Assembly (NCBI RefSeq): GCF_014529535.1
Contig: NW_023503616.1
Coordinates: forward strand, 6,843,511-6,907,510
Reading direction: 5' to 3'
From: Bradysia coprophila
Lineage: Eukaryota; Arthropoda; Insecta; Diptera; Sciaridae
Length of the DNA stretch: 64,000 nt
Position 1 is the stretch's first letter; the number at the start of each line of letters is the position of its first letter. The notes below the pieces were generated by a model. That model saw only the letters and a list, made by a program, of their open reading frames with translations, made no database searches and was not told the origin of the DNA. Positions 21,029 through 34,329 of this stretch are shown here, one piece after another. Position numbers and translations under genes: made by a program.

Positions 21029-24000
21029 TTACTTTTTCGAAAAATAGATGAAAATATCGAATAATAACAAAATAATTGGAATGGCGAAGATTACAACATA
21101 AATTATGCAGTAATTGCGCCGGTGCTTTTGAGCATTGGTTCTGCATGACTCACAGTTCAAATTGCGGACATTTTCTGATTGCTTCCCGTCAACATCCAAT
21201 GACACCACACCTGTTGGCTGAGTTTTCGTTTCACTGTTTCTATTAATCATCGGAAGCTGTTCTTGTTCATACTTTTGAAAATTATCAGAGTGAAACAGCT
21301 CAACTATTTGTGCGGCAATGTAAACATTTGATTTTTTCGAATCGATATCTATGAGTTGATATTTCCTTAATGCATTGCTGGCTCTTAACGATTTCTCTTG
21401 GCATTCCGAAGCGATTCTTAGCACTTGTAATTCAAATGAGAAATTTGAGCCGTTTAAAAATTTGATTAGCGTTTCAGCGAAATTATCAAATTTATGCTGT
21501 TCTCGAGAGTTCATGTCGGTTAAGACCAGAATTCGAATTGGTTTGTTTGCATCCAATGTTTGCAAAATTGATTGAAGCATTTGTACGGCCGGCGTTTTAT
21601 CTGTTTCAACAGTGAGCAAATGGACGAGTTGCGAATTGCCGTTGGAAATTTTCGAGAACACAAGTGGTATGATCTTTTCGGCGAAGCGACAATGCTTCTT
21701 CGCCACAAACACATTTTCATGAAGGACGAACACCGTCTGAATAGGATTCGGATTGGAGTTGCTGTTGCGGCCAGATCTGAGTGCACCGGTGAATTGTCTC
21801 ACTTTATTTGCAGCTGCGGTGATCTGTTTCAAGGAAAATATCGATTAGTCGGACAATTTTCATTTAACAAATTGCACGAATTATGAAAGTGATCAGAAAA
21901 AGGAACGCTTTCAGTGATTGATCCTCTTGAAGTCAATAAATCAAGATCCAACTGGAGTACAGGTACTTACTAGAGAATTCCTACTTTTCCGTGGCTCTGC
22001 GGGATTGCACATCGCAGTAATATTTTCGAAAATTCCCGTTGCAGCATCTATGCAAAGTAAACAATGAGTTTCTGTTCTGTATTTTGATATCGTTTCCTCT
22101 AAAATACTTACGATCAGCAACATCGTTTTTTTGCTTTTCATTGATATGTTGTAAGTCAATCGGTTGATCCACACTCGATTTCTTTTGTAGATGAAGTTGG
22201 AGTTTTTCGTCTGTTTCCTGTGCAAAAAGTAGCCCAGCTTCTAGCTTTTTCTGTTCCTCCAACTCTAAGCGTAGCTGCTGTAATCGGAATCTCTCATCCC
22301 GTTCTTCTTCTTCTCGTCTAACACGATATTCTTCCTCTCGCTTTTTACGTATTTCATCTTGAAGCTTACGTTCATCTTCTCGTTGAAGGCGTTCCTCTTC
22401 TTCCTCTCGCTGAATACGCTCTACTTCCTCTCGCTTTAGACGTTCCTCCTCTCGCTTTAGACGCTCGAATTCCTCTCGCTTAAGACGCTCCTCTTCCTTT
22501 CGCTTAAGACGCTCCTCTTCCTCTCGCTTAAAACGCTCCACTTCCTCTCGCTTATGACGTACCTCTTCCTCTAGCTTCAAACGTTCCTCTTCTGCCTCTC
22601 GCACATTACGCTCTCGTTGTCGACGTCTACTTTCTTCTTCTCGCCTAAGATGTTCTTCTTCGCCATGTTTCATTTTGTTTGCTTCTTGCTCTCGACTTCT
22701 GCGTTCTTCTTCGCCCGCTTTCATTTCATGTGCTTCTTCTTCTATTCGTACTAGTTCTTCTATTCGCCTAAGACGTTGCTCTTCTGCCTCCTTCTTCCTA
22801 CGTGCTTCTTCTTCTTGCCGCTTACGTTTTTCTTCTCGCTTAAGACGTTCCTCTTCTTCCGGCTTAATCCGTTCTTCTTCATCTTTTCGCTGAATAAGTT
22901 TTTCTGCCTCTTCTGCTTCCCTTTTCCTTCGAAGTTGAATTTCTGTTTCTCTTTTGGTGCTGCGCAGAAACTCAACCATTTGTGCGGAATCGTTATTGAT
23001 ATTTTTCTTTGCGATTCCAACCAGCAAATTTGATATAATCTTTATGTTTCGAGTAGAACTTTTGATAGCTAACGCATCTTCTGTCATCTTAAAGTACGCA
23101 AAAATTTGATCCACAGCTTTATTCGCCTCAGCTGTACCGACTACTTTCAAAATTGCGACGTGATCAATAATGTGAGCCAATTTTGTTTCAATTAATTGGT
23201 GAAATTTAGAAAGAGATAATTGACTTTCTACGATTACTTTGACATGGACGTTTCCCAACTTAACCGTACCAGTTGGTACTACTTTCAACCAAAAGATATT
23301 CCATCCGGGCGAAAGCGTAATTCGCATCTTTCCGTCCGCATACCAAGGATATTTTAAAATAATTGGTTTTTCCAATTGGAGTGTCTGGTAGTTTGCGAAA
23401 CAATCTGATTGGAAAAGAGTCGCAATTGCACTTGATATTGTTTCATTAGAGGATGTCGCTGCTATATCACAAAGATTCGTCGCAACGGTGTTGTTAATTT
23501 GTAACAAATAGGACAGTGCTCTGGTATCAGGCTGTTCTTTTGATGTAAACAGTCTTAATGCTTGCGAGTTGATCATCATTTCTGTTGTAGCCAAAAAGTC
23601 AACCACTTTCTTCATTTCCTCCTCTGCCCTTTCAGGGTCGCTGATCGAACCATCGCATACAGTTAAGACGCGAATCGGTTGGCCGGGATAATTTTGTTGT
23701 ATTGACTCCAAACATAAACGAAACATCCGAATTGCTGGTCCGATACAAGTTCTACCTCCACTCTGTATATCTGACGTCTTTAATTCGCTGAGCGTTAGAT
23801 ATTTCCAGTTAGCTTTCGACGAAAAATTAATCAAATCGATCCCTTTGTTCCAATTCAGTTTCGACATGACCAATGGCAGAATTTCTTTCACAAATCGTGC
23901 TGTTACGTTTCCCATTGATCCAGATGAATCGAGTATAACTACTGTTTGTATGGAATTCGATACAGTTGCACCCTTCACATCTATCGCACCCATGTATTTA

Positions 24001-24053
24001 TTGTTATTTATGGGATACAAGTGAAGTTCATTTTTATTTTGATTGATTTCCAT
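21029..24053 (-). CDS. Two-VWA-domain coiled-coil protein with C-terminal membrane anchor (3 exons, 937 aa)
   Basis: Exons on the minus strand: 24053-22112, 22047-21971, 21823-21029. Donors are C|GTAAGT and A|GTAAGT, acceptors TTTGCATAG and TTGAAACAG; the join is in frame. Without splicing the region would look like two separate proteins. Residues about 35-225 are a von Willebrand A domain with a complete metal site (D42-x-S44-x-S46, T102, D134). About 230-350 is an uncharacterised segment. About 365-625 is a long E/R/K-rich coiled coil coded by near-tandem DNA repeats. About 700-870 is a second domain that aligns with the first (RFxEKIxPLV, PIRILVLTD, LFHSDNF blocks) but lacks the DxSxS site and about 30 residues. 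A hydrophobic segment (about 913-933) nearly ends the protein. There is no signal peptide, so it is likely a tail-anchored protein facing the cytosol. Function unknown; VWA domains usually bind proteins. Confidence 0.82.
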
Positions 24054-27000
24054 CGTTGTCCGTTGTTTGCCGCAAACTTTACCTGTTTGTAATTATAAAT
24101 CTAAATTGTAATGAAAGTTTCTTCCGTGAAGATTGTCTCAAACATACAAATTTGTTGATGTTAATTTAGATGATGTCAATTCAAGTGTGGACGTACAGAT
24201 TACTACTTGATAAACTATAAATTCCGACGGTCCTCTATCAACACAAGAAGAAATACTGAAAAACTTGAGCGAGCACAACGTCATAAACACGTTTCTGAAC
24301 TGACAACAGATGGCACAACTACATCAATTAAAATTTAAAAAAAAAGAAACCTCCAACAATTTCTGTTCAAACTTTTTACAGTTTTCTCGCTTTTAATATT
24401 CGTAACTTCATTTTCTATGTAATGTATTTTGGACACGTTAAAATCCCGTATATAGCGATGTTTCGTGAAGGAATCCACACGAAAAGTAATAAAGATTCTC
24501 ATTAGACGGGGTACACGATATAAGACAGAAAAGAAAAACTCGAAACTGAGCTCGCAATAGCTTATCTTTAAAACAAAAAGCAACTAAAAAAAACCAAATC
24601 AAACTACAAAACACTTAAAGCACAAGAAGATCCCATTACAAATAGTATACTTGCATTTTCATGTGATAATTTACATGAAAATGGAAGGTTACTAACGTGC
24701 ACATAGACAAAACCATCATCTCTGGCACTATCTTAATTTTATCTTAAGTTGTAAAAGTTGGATTGTGTATGCATTTCGGATATATAACGGTAAAATGCAG
24801 AAAGCGTAAAGAATAAAATGGCAAAGTGCAGTGCATACCGTACCCAGCGACATGATGAAAAAAACAACATCCAAACACCATTCAGTGTATTTCATATGAA
24901 GCTCGATGTGCTAAGTTGGAATGAGAAAATATTTTCGAAAATCTTTTGGTAGACGGCATAAATGGTGTAGAATTGAGAGCATCGTGAATAAGTATAACGT
25001 AATTTGTACAGTTTCATTTGGTGTATTATACGCGTGTACATAGAAGGTACATGGAATAGGTGGGGCATTTTGATTCTCATGGGCCCCATTTGAAGCTGCA
25101 AGATTTTCTACTTATTTCACAAGTATCTAATGTGCCTTCTTCTGCTAAACTATACAGTATTCCATGCAAGTACAACATCATTGCTATTGCATGTTACATT
25201 TGAGATGACGACGATGAAATTGAAATGGTAAATGCTTTAGATAATTTAATTTGTTTTATATGCAATGAACGGAACTAGGAAATGCAAGCGGCATAGACAT
25301 GTACTGGTAAAATTGTTTTAGAGATATGAGGACCATGTGCTCAATTAAATTATGAAATAAATTATTTCTATCCGACCCAGACATATTCGACATTAACTGG
25401 AGTAATCATCCACAGATTTCAATGTACGTAGAGACTGACCAAGACACCATGGAGCTAATTTTTGTATCTTATATCTGTATAAAGATAGAGGGAGAGATTA
25501 TTGAATTCTATCAGAAAGCAATTTGCAGATGTTTCGTTGAGGCACATGATAATGACATAGATTTTGTGATTCGATTCTTTCACAGACCGCAAGCATATCA
25601 GGATTTTACGATCAGATCTATTACTTCATTCGATCTTTGTAAAGAAATCGATTTCAAATCTCTTACTTCGTTTTTTTAAGATGTCTGTTATATTATATAA
25701 GACAGCATTAGTCCTTTATTTCTGAAGTCGTTGTTGAAAACAGATGATATAGCCGTCCGTGACAGATTTATCGACTGGCAAGCAACTGATACCAACATAG
25801 GAACACAATATTAAGCTCTACTCAGGAATTCGTTAAATGCTCCTATTTCAAACAAGCTCTTACAATCGATGTACGAAGACTATAGCTCGAGTCACCCCAG
25901 TCTCTGAGTGCAATGATTTCTCAGTACTATACTTAAAAAAAGAACACTTCAGTGCTCACCGTTTTAAAAACGAGCATGTGAAAATCGTAAATGGCAAAAG
26001 ATGTCTTTCGTTTTCGAAAAAAAAACTCAACTCGACACTTCATTGAATAATTTTTGCTGTCACAAAAAAAAGATCTGAAAAGCGAACATTTCCAAAAAAA
26101 AAAATGCTTTTATGTCTCCGTCGGTGATTGTTAGGCAATTGTGTTTGTCGCCTTGATTTGTCATCCATCATTCAACATTGTTAAGCGTTTTGGTTGTCCT
26201 CTTATTTTCTAATTTATAGCTCGTCTGCACATTTTCCCACCCATAATCAAAATTTTCACTCGCTTTTCTATATAAATATTTCAGTCTGCTCTGCACACAT
26301 ATCCATTTGCAATGTATGTATTGTGTGTCAAATGTAACATTAGTCGGTGGTTATTTTATAATCAACGAAATGTACACATACGTACACCTACACCCCATAC
26401 TATAAATGAATTTCAGTTTGTACAGTTCTGTGATTTTGATATCTTATGAATCTGTGGAATCGTCATGGACTATTATGATAAATCGTCTTCGTTCACTTTA
26501 ATGAAGCTCCTCCGTAGAGTAATGTTTATCTTGAATTTATGTGAATCTATTTATTTTCATTTCGACACACACTGTCATATTAGATATATAATATTATGTA
26601 AGCGTTTCAGCTGTTGTTAATGTACAGGGATTGGTGAACAAATGTTTCCCAAATGTTACTAACTTGCTAATAAAGCTAAAATTACAATACAATATCAGGT
26701 AGAGCGAGAACTGTACTATAAAGTTGCTAATCATTTGAATTATATTTAAACAGATTCTGTCCATCATATCATCACCCATGACAAAAAGGTTTCCAATCTG
26801 GGAACATTCTGGTAATTCGTTTATAGAAAAGTCCATTGAACCGAATAAGTGATATTAATATCGTTCTACACCTACACATATGATTATATGATTATATCCA
26901 TCACAGCCTCTGCCAGTGACCTATTGGGGCGTGAATTTTTCGCCATTGATAGGCATAAGATGTCCGTTAGTTATTGCACAATTTAGACCCAAATGGAAAT

Positions 27001-30000
27001 TATCACTACTCGACGCGACACCTAACACGTTTAAGTTATGAATCCGAAAACCTATGAGCAGTAGTCGGTCCTGATTATAAAATCAAGATGAAAATAGTTC
27101 TAGTTAGTCAGGATCATGAGCAATGCCCGTGGGATGCTCAATTTCTCAATATTTCTAGTCTATAACTTTACAATCATTCGTTAGCATCAGCAGCGAGACA
27201 AATTAACGGTAACATACGACTGATGTGGTTCTACATATTAAGTATGAAAGTCAAAACAAACGAAGTACAAGATTTTTTTTTATCAAACACTAGCCAATAC
27301 CCAATCACCATAAGTACACCATAAGTAACAGATTTAATAGGTAGATTGCTTGCCGTTTGGCAGCACAATCCAAATAAGAATGCACAAGAATCAAGTTTGG
27401 AAATAAGTTGAGTCAGTCTGAAGTCGAAAAAATTGTAATTACATTTAACAATACATATGTAAAAGGTACCGGTGACAAAAGGGAACTAACAGAAATTTCA
27501 TTCAGTTTAATATAGAATTTTCTTTGTTTTATTACCATTTCTTTGCCATACCAATTTTTGGATGAAAAAAAAATATGTAAAAAAATCGAATGGGAACGCT
27601 AAACCGGAGAAAGAATCGGAAGATTAAACTTGAATGTGCTCATCGTCAATATGCATAAAAATGCTATGTTTGTTATGTATAAGTATGTATGTATAATCGT
27701 TTATCCAAAGTACATCCACTTTCTGAATGCGAACTGTAATCTGCATAAAACGTACGTTATTATTTCCAATCCTCTGATACTAACATAACCCATCCGATTC
27801 ATAAAAACGTAGGTACCAGCTCGAAACGACTCATCTACGAATAATAGAAGTAATACCCTTTTTAAATCCTTTCGTTAAATTGGATTAACTCTGCGAAATC
27901 AATTAAAACGATTTCGTTTGTCATTAAAAATAATTGGAATGTATGGTAATGCCAATTGTTTTAGACACGTGATATTATATTTTTAATTCGAAAAACCTTC
28001 TCTGATAAACCACTGAGAGTGGATGTAATGGATGTAGGTTTTCAATTCGTATATTTTATATTTCCTTGTTCATATCACATATCAGACTTTGATTTTTTCC
28101 CCTGTCTACACACAAAGGTATGTTTCACGCATATATGGGCGAATAAAATGGTTATACATATTAGCGACGCACGAACGGAAAATTTAAATCATTTTAGAGT
28201 AATACAAATAAGTCAAATCCTCTTGTTGAAATGGTTTTGGAAATATTTTGGAAATATAATAACGTTTATGGTGTGGGATATTAGGTGCTGCGAGTGTATT
28301 TATTATAAAATAATAGAGAATATTAGAGATTCGTTGATGTATACACTCGATTCGACACATAAACAAAATGTAATTAATTTGTTTCGATCCATTTTTGGTG
28401 ATGTAAATTTATGTCTGGTTTTGGAATCACATATGTTCCAGGGTTTACGTAAAATAATTCAATTCGAGAATAATACAATTCAGTTAACCATATTAGAATG
28501 GAGCTCATTTATGGTTGTTTGAAGCATAAATTGAATGAAAATCGAAATTGTTAATCAACCTGTTCATATATTCGAGTTTATGTTGCTGGTTGATTATTTT
28601 TTTTTTTTTTTAATATTTTCCTCAATTTAAGAGCTGCCATATTGTTGATCATTAGTTTGCATACAAAGTGTTTATATGGCGCTTGGCAACAGTTAGAATA
28701 CTTCAGTCATAATTGTAATAAAGAGTTGTTTCATTCACAATAAAATATTATAACTTGAGCCCATAAACCTTGACTTTTTTAAGAGAAACGGTTTTTTCGA
28801 AACGAAATACTTTTATTTTCCAATAAACTGAACCCGAGCCATTTTTCTCATTTTTCTTAATAGTAAAAGTCAATGGTCATAATGTCCTGTCCGTTAATGT
28901 TTCTTTTTTATATTGCTAGAGCATAAAACTAGGGCTGGTTGGTGATGTCGTAATTTACTATCCTGTCCATAAATTAGTTCGATCGCTAGTTTGGTTTTGT
29001 TAATCACATGCATATCTCCCCCAACTTTAACAACACGATAATGTAAATCGGAATTGAAATTGAGCTCCAGCAAATTGTGATTGTTGCAACTTTTACCGAA
29101 TTGACCGTGTATTAGTACCGCATTCATCCTAATTTACTAGCACAATGTCAACCCAATTGATGCGATATCGATCAAAAACTAAGATTTGTGTTCGTAGAAC
29201 CGCAATACCATTTTCTCCGTTATATCTGTTCCAATTACAATGTTTCTGCTTTTGGAATGCCGCAAACAACAAAATAGTGCAGGTATGTTTAACTTTGCCT
29301 AGAAATTATGTTTTCTCTGCAACCAAACACATCATATGCGGTTTTAGGTTTGGCTGGGAAAAGGGGGTGTGGATATACTAACAATATACAATGAACACTT
29401 TTAACACTCTTCACACACACAAGACAGAAGTTATCTACGACATATAAATTCCACATAATATCATAATAGTTCTTCAGAGGAATATATGAAAACTCTTGCA
29501 AGTACATTTCAGTGAGTTTCAAAAGTGAATCATATACGAGTGCAGTGTGTGTAGGTGTTATAATAGCGAGATTTCTAAATGAAATGTTATATAACGCGCC
29601 AAAATAAATTTCTTCGTTATAAATTTCGTAAATACGACACAAAGCATCATAAATATAAGAGCGAAAATGTTTCAAAAAACTTAGAAACAGTAAATTCTGT
29701 GTGTAAAAACTTTTTAGCTTTTAAATAGTGTGTTGGGTTATATTTCACCGACGAAAGGGAACGGAAGTTATTCGTTCCGAACTGTTCGAGTTTTATAATA
29801 TCACCACGCTTTAATGCCATTCACGAACATCTCTGACGATGTACAAAGTAAATTGAAAAGCTTCAATTAGTGGTAAAAATTAAAATCTCAAAGTAGTGCA
29901 AAGTTTTCGGATTGTGTTCAATTATTTGAAACTATTAGGATGAAGAAAATTGAATTTATTATTTCATTGGAAATCTTTCTGCTTGGATTTGGATATAATT

Positions 30001-33000
30001 GAGTGGTGTTGAGTAGCATTCGTATTTATAGCTTTGGCTTCATTTATTTATGCAATATATTCACCGACTTTGAATTAAAACGGAGTGAATCAAGTGAGCC
30101 CTTCAGGGACTTTCGATTGATTTACGTTGTTGATAAAGCCAGTGAATAGCGCTGGACCCGCCCATTGAGGTTGGTGGAAAAGTATTGTTCAGAGTTACAA
30201 TAAATTCTTCAAACACCAGCAACAAACACGTCCCAGAAAATCATTTTCGCACTACTCTAAGGAGTTAAATAAATTTTCGACTGAAAGTCTTTGAAAGTTC
30301 AAACAACCACATAAAGAATTAAATTTAGAATTCACCATGCACATGGCAAACAATCAGTAAAAACGACTGGGTGACACATCGCATGAATATTAACCATGAC
30401 AAAGAAAGTTTGAGAAAGGTAGAAGAGCATTAAAACTAGATCGTTTTGAAATAAAAATCAAATTTCTTTTTCGAAGAAACCATTGAATTGTCCAGGGAAA
30501 CGATTTCGGTGTTGGACGAAGAACAATGGTCTCATATGGAATTGATGATTTTTTGGTTATTTGATGTCAACAGAAAATGAAATTCATGCACTTGAAACGG
30601 CAATACAAACATTTTTATCAAATAATTTCAACAGAAATCCAATTCATACGCAAAGCATAGAAAAGTTTTGTGAAAAGAAAAACCGTTCAGTTCGTGAGTA
30701 TAATTAACCATTTAAGTCGCTTATGGAAATTTAAGGCACCCCACTCTGTTGATACGTACGTGGGTATGACATTTGAAATGGAATTAATTAAATCCGCAGA
30801 AATAGATACACTTCAAAAGTACATAATGTTTGAAACGATGAACATTCAAATTTTGATCCCTATTCGTAATTAAAATCCTCGACACGTTTTATTACCCAAT
30901 TACAGAAAATACACTCGAAAATTAGAAAACTTTTATTGATTTTTCACACAGAACAACTCAATTTCATGTTTATACGTTTAGGAAATGTAAAAGCGAAAGG
31001 AAAACCGAAAAAAGTATAAAATTAACGCAAAAAAAAGCAACAGCGGACAATTTAATGTGTGTCCTTCTGTTTAAGGAAAAGAATAATGTTGATCCTCTTA
31101 GAGTGAATTTTAGGGGAAACTTTCCACTCTACAGCAACAACAACCGAAAAATTTATATTTCAAGCAAATACAAATTAATGGAGCAGAAAATCTTCTTCCT
31201 ACTTTTCCAACCATGATTCTGTTGTCTGGCTGTGTGTAAGGAATGGTATATTCCATTTATGTATCCTCTTTGGAAATTTCGATACTCACTCGTATCTGTT
31301 TTCCTCTATACCAAATTCAACATGATTGTTTGACGACGGAAATAATTAATATTAAAATCGAGATTAAAATTTAATCAAAACAAAGATATTTCGGGGAAGT
31401 GGGTTGTTGTTTTATTAAGTGTGTACAATAAAATTGGCGCTTAATAGCACTGTAGACATAGAGGATATATTTTTAGATATAAGTTACATTATATATATAT
31501 GGAAATTAATGGCACAAATATGTGTATCTTGACGGTACCTTTTTCAAGTGTTTGTTTTGGGTTTATGTTATCCGAATTATGGAATTGGTTGTTGTGATGT
31601 TGTTTATGTTTTAAAATTAAACTTTAGCAAATTTGTTTAATTAGATGGATCGCAAATACATCACCATCACATGTGGCCGGCGTCATGAAAATTTATTTTC
31701 ATGAAATTTAATAGTTAAATTTTCAAGCGTAACACAAAAACAAATATTTTACAATGTTGTCGTTAGACTCGTTACACAGCTCTGTGTGCACGTCAAGCGA
31801 GTTAAGGAAAACTTAGTTTATTTATGTGGCAGTAGGTTTATACAAATAAAGAGGGGAGAATATTTGCCAGCTCGAAAGTTAGACAATAAGAGCATTCTGA
31901 GAAATGGCTTAATTGAAACTAATTCGATTTATAATTGAACTAGCAGAAAAGTCGACGACCTGATCCATTTTAAAGAAATTGTTGTTTGACGATGCGTACT
32001 GAACAATTTATCGATCAGTCGTTTTCCCCATACATGGACTTTTAGACCGATGCCAGCTAAAGTAAAAAAAAAGTAACAAATAAATCAATCACCGATAAAA
32101 TGTCAGTATATCCTTGTCTGGTATATCGTCCAATGCACTGTATACAAATCCAAACTAAATCGTAAACAACTCATTTAAATATCAATTCCTCCAAATCGTC
32201 ATTAATCCTCATCAGTTCAGAAGTTTTAAATAAAATCTCGAATAAATTATTTACATGATAATTGATAAACCCCGTCTAATTACCATATATATCCATGTTC
32301 CATTTAAAATTGGAAACCATTTCTAATTCATGGTAGCGATGGTTCGCAACACACAATTTCTATTTTCATGTTCATATACATTTCTCATAGCCCATTTTAT
32401 GATAATAATTGTTGTATAGAAATAGAATTATAGCGAAAAACGTTTCCAAATATTGTGCCGAAAATGAATTACCGTTTTGGTCTGGCCGGGTTTTCTAAAC
32501 TGATTTTATTTCCAATTACAACTGTGCATAACATACAATCGACTACAGATTGTACATATATATATAATAAATACTTGAACCTAAATGAAATGGCGATGCT
32601 TAACAAACATGCATTATACATGTATATATACAATATAGAGATAACCATAATGTGGTATTATAGACGTTGTGCTTGAATACCTTATTGATTAACCATTTTC
32701 ATGTTTTTAAGAGTTTTGCCAAAATCAATATCTAAAAGTTTTATTTTTACTGTTTTATTATGAATACTCTAGATGTGCTTCGCACATAGTACCCAATATG
32801 GAAAAGGCGATGAACAGCAGTTTGTAATCTTGTAAAATAAGCATTTTTTATGATGATTTATAATATTTTATATTATATGGGGACAAGAGAGTTATTTTCA
32901 TGATGCCAGACGACGATTTTTTTTTGTTCTCGTAAACTATAAAATTAAATAACTTCAAAGATACGGCAACGATTTTATATTATAGTTGGAAATCTTACCT

Positions 33001-33640
33001 TCTACTTTTATGTCGAGTCGCATACAAACAGTTTCTATTGCCAATATTCTTGTTATTCTCTGGATTCTATTTTAGCCAATCTGAAATGGTAGAAAAAAAA
33101 CCATTTTTCAATAGTTTTGTCACGTAGGATTTTTCTTTTAAATTTCAATAAGAAATTTTATATGCAAATCTAACTCTATACATTATGCGGATGTGATTTG
33201 TTTGGTTTTAATTTAATTGTTTTGCAGAACATCGTTTTACTGTTTATTCTGCATAGGGAAAGGGGTTCGTTTTTTTTTGTTTTTACAGACAGGACTGTGA
33301 TATTTTTCATCATTTCCTTTTATTTCAACAAATTCCGTTATGGTGACATGTCTAAAAATATGCCAGTCTTCATTTCGTGAAAAAAATTTATGTTTTTGTG
33401 ATTTACGACAATTTTATGATTGTCTAAACAATGCGGTTAGAGCTATAGAATACTATAATAAATATTGATCAATATTGATCGTGAAAGCCTGAGTTGAATA
33501 TAAAATAAAGTTATATCGAAACTGTGTATCGAAAACTGTATTTTCCTGAATATGGGTAGAATTTCTGATGACGGATCAATCAGATTACAAACTCATAAAG
33601 TCGTCTTGTCTTATGCGGTTACAAATCAAGAATCATTTGA
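24054..33640. other. Gene desert, part 1
   Basis: AT-rich sequence with only isolated short frames (the longest is 167 codons at 28019-28522) that have no recognisable domain. I found no exon-like conserved segment, RNA gene or large repeat. It may be intergenic, or part of a very large intron continuing to about 51 kb. Confidence 0.5.
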
Positions 33641-33648
33641 ATATATGA

Positions 33649-34318
33649 ATCGCCCAAAGCCACTTACAGTGGAGGTGTGACGCAAGTCCTGTTATCCACT
33701 TACAAAAGAACTGACATCGATGTAGGTGACGCTTACAGATTCGACACGCAAAAAGATATGCGTCACAAATGGCAGCTGATGAGGAAAGTACGCGAAAGTT
33801 TTATCAACAAAAATCACAAGTGGCAGATGATTCAGCTTTCTTCCGTTTGAGCTATGAGCGTTTTGAGTGCCTCAAATTTTCGATTTTTGTCAAATTTTCG
33901 ATTTTCGTCAAATTTTTTATTTTCGTCAAATTTTTATCAACAAAAATCTTACCAGAAAAATTATAGGAAGAAAATTATAACAAAAAAAAATTGCGTCACA
34001 AGTGGCAGATGTTGGAGGCAAGGAAAATTTTTATAATTGTGATATACATTGCTTTAAAGAATGGAATTCAAACGGAAGAAAGCCGAATCATCTGCCACTT
34101 TTTGACGCAATTTTTTTTTATAATTTTCTTCCTAAAATTGTTCTGGTGTGATTTTTGTTGATAAAACTTTCGCGTACTTTCCTCATCAGCTGCCATTTGT
34201 GACGCATATCTTTTTGCGTGTCGAATATGTAAGCTTCACCTACACCGATATATCAGTTCTTTTGTAAGTGGATAACAGGACTTGCGTCACACCTCCACTG
34301 TCAGTGGTTTTAGGCGAT
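33649..34318. mobile_element. Foldback DNA transposon, about 670 bp with arms over 150 bp
   Basis: The left arm (about 33649-33850) recurs inverted at about 34090-34318. Blocks include CAGTGGAGGTGTGACGC, TTACAAAAGAACTGA, ATATGCGTCACAAATGGCAG and AGTACGCGAAAGTTTTATCA. The middle has GTCAAATTTTCGATTT-type tandem units and another GCGTCACAAGTGGCAGATG copy. The inner boundary TA|CAGTGGAGG on the left resembles a Tc1/mariner end, but the right side has TC in place of TA, and weaker inverted similarity continues further out. No coding capacity. Confidence 0.82.
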
Positions 34319-34329
34319 ATCAAATCAAA

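Noticed and set aside
28019..28522. 167-codon frame in the gene desert
   Set aside because: Longest frame there, but rich in I/F/Y/C/W as expected of translated AT-rich DNA, with no domain, no splice partner and no neighbouring exon. Transcript evidence could reverse this.
29289..29675. 128-codon minus-strand frame
   Set aside because: No recognisable motif; overlaps another open frame on the opposite strand.
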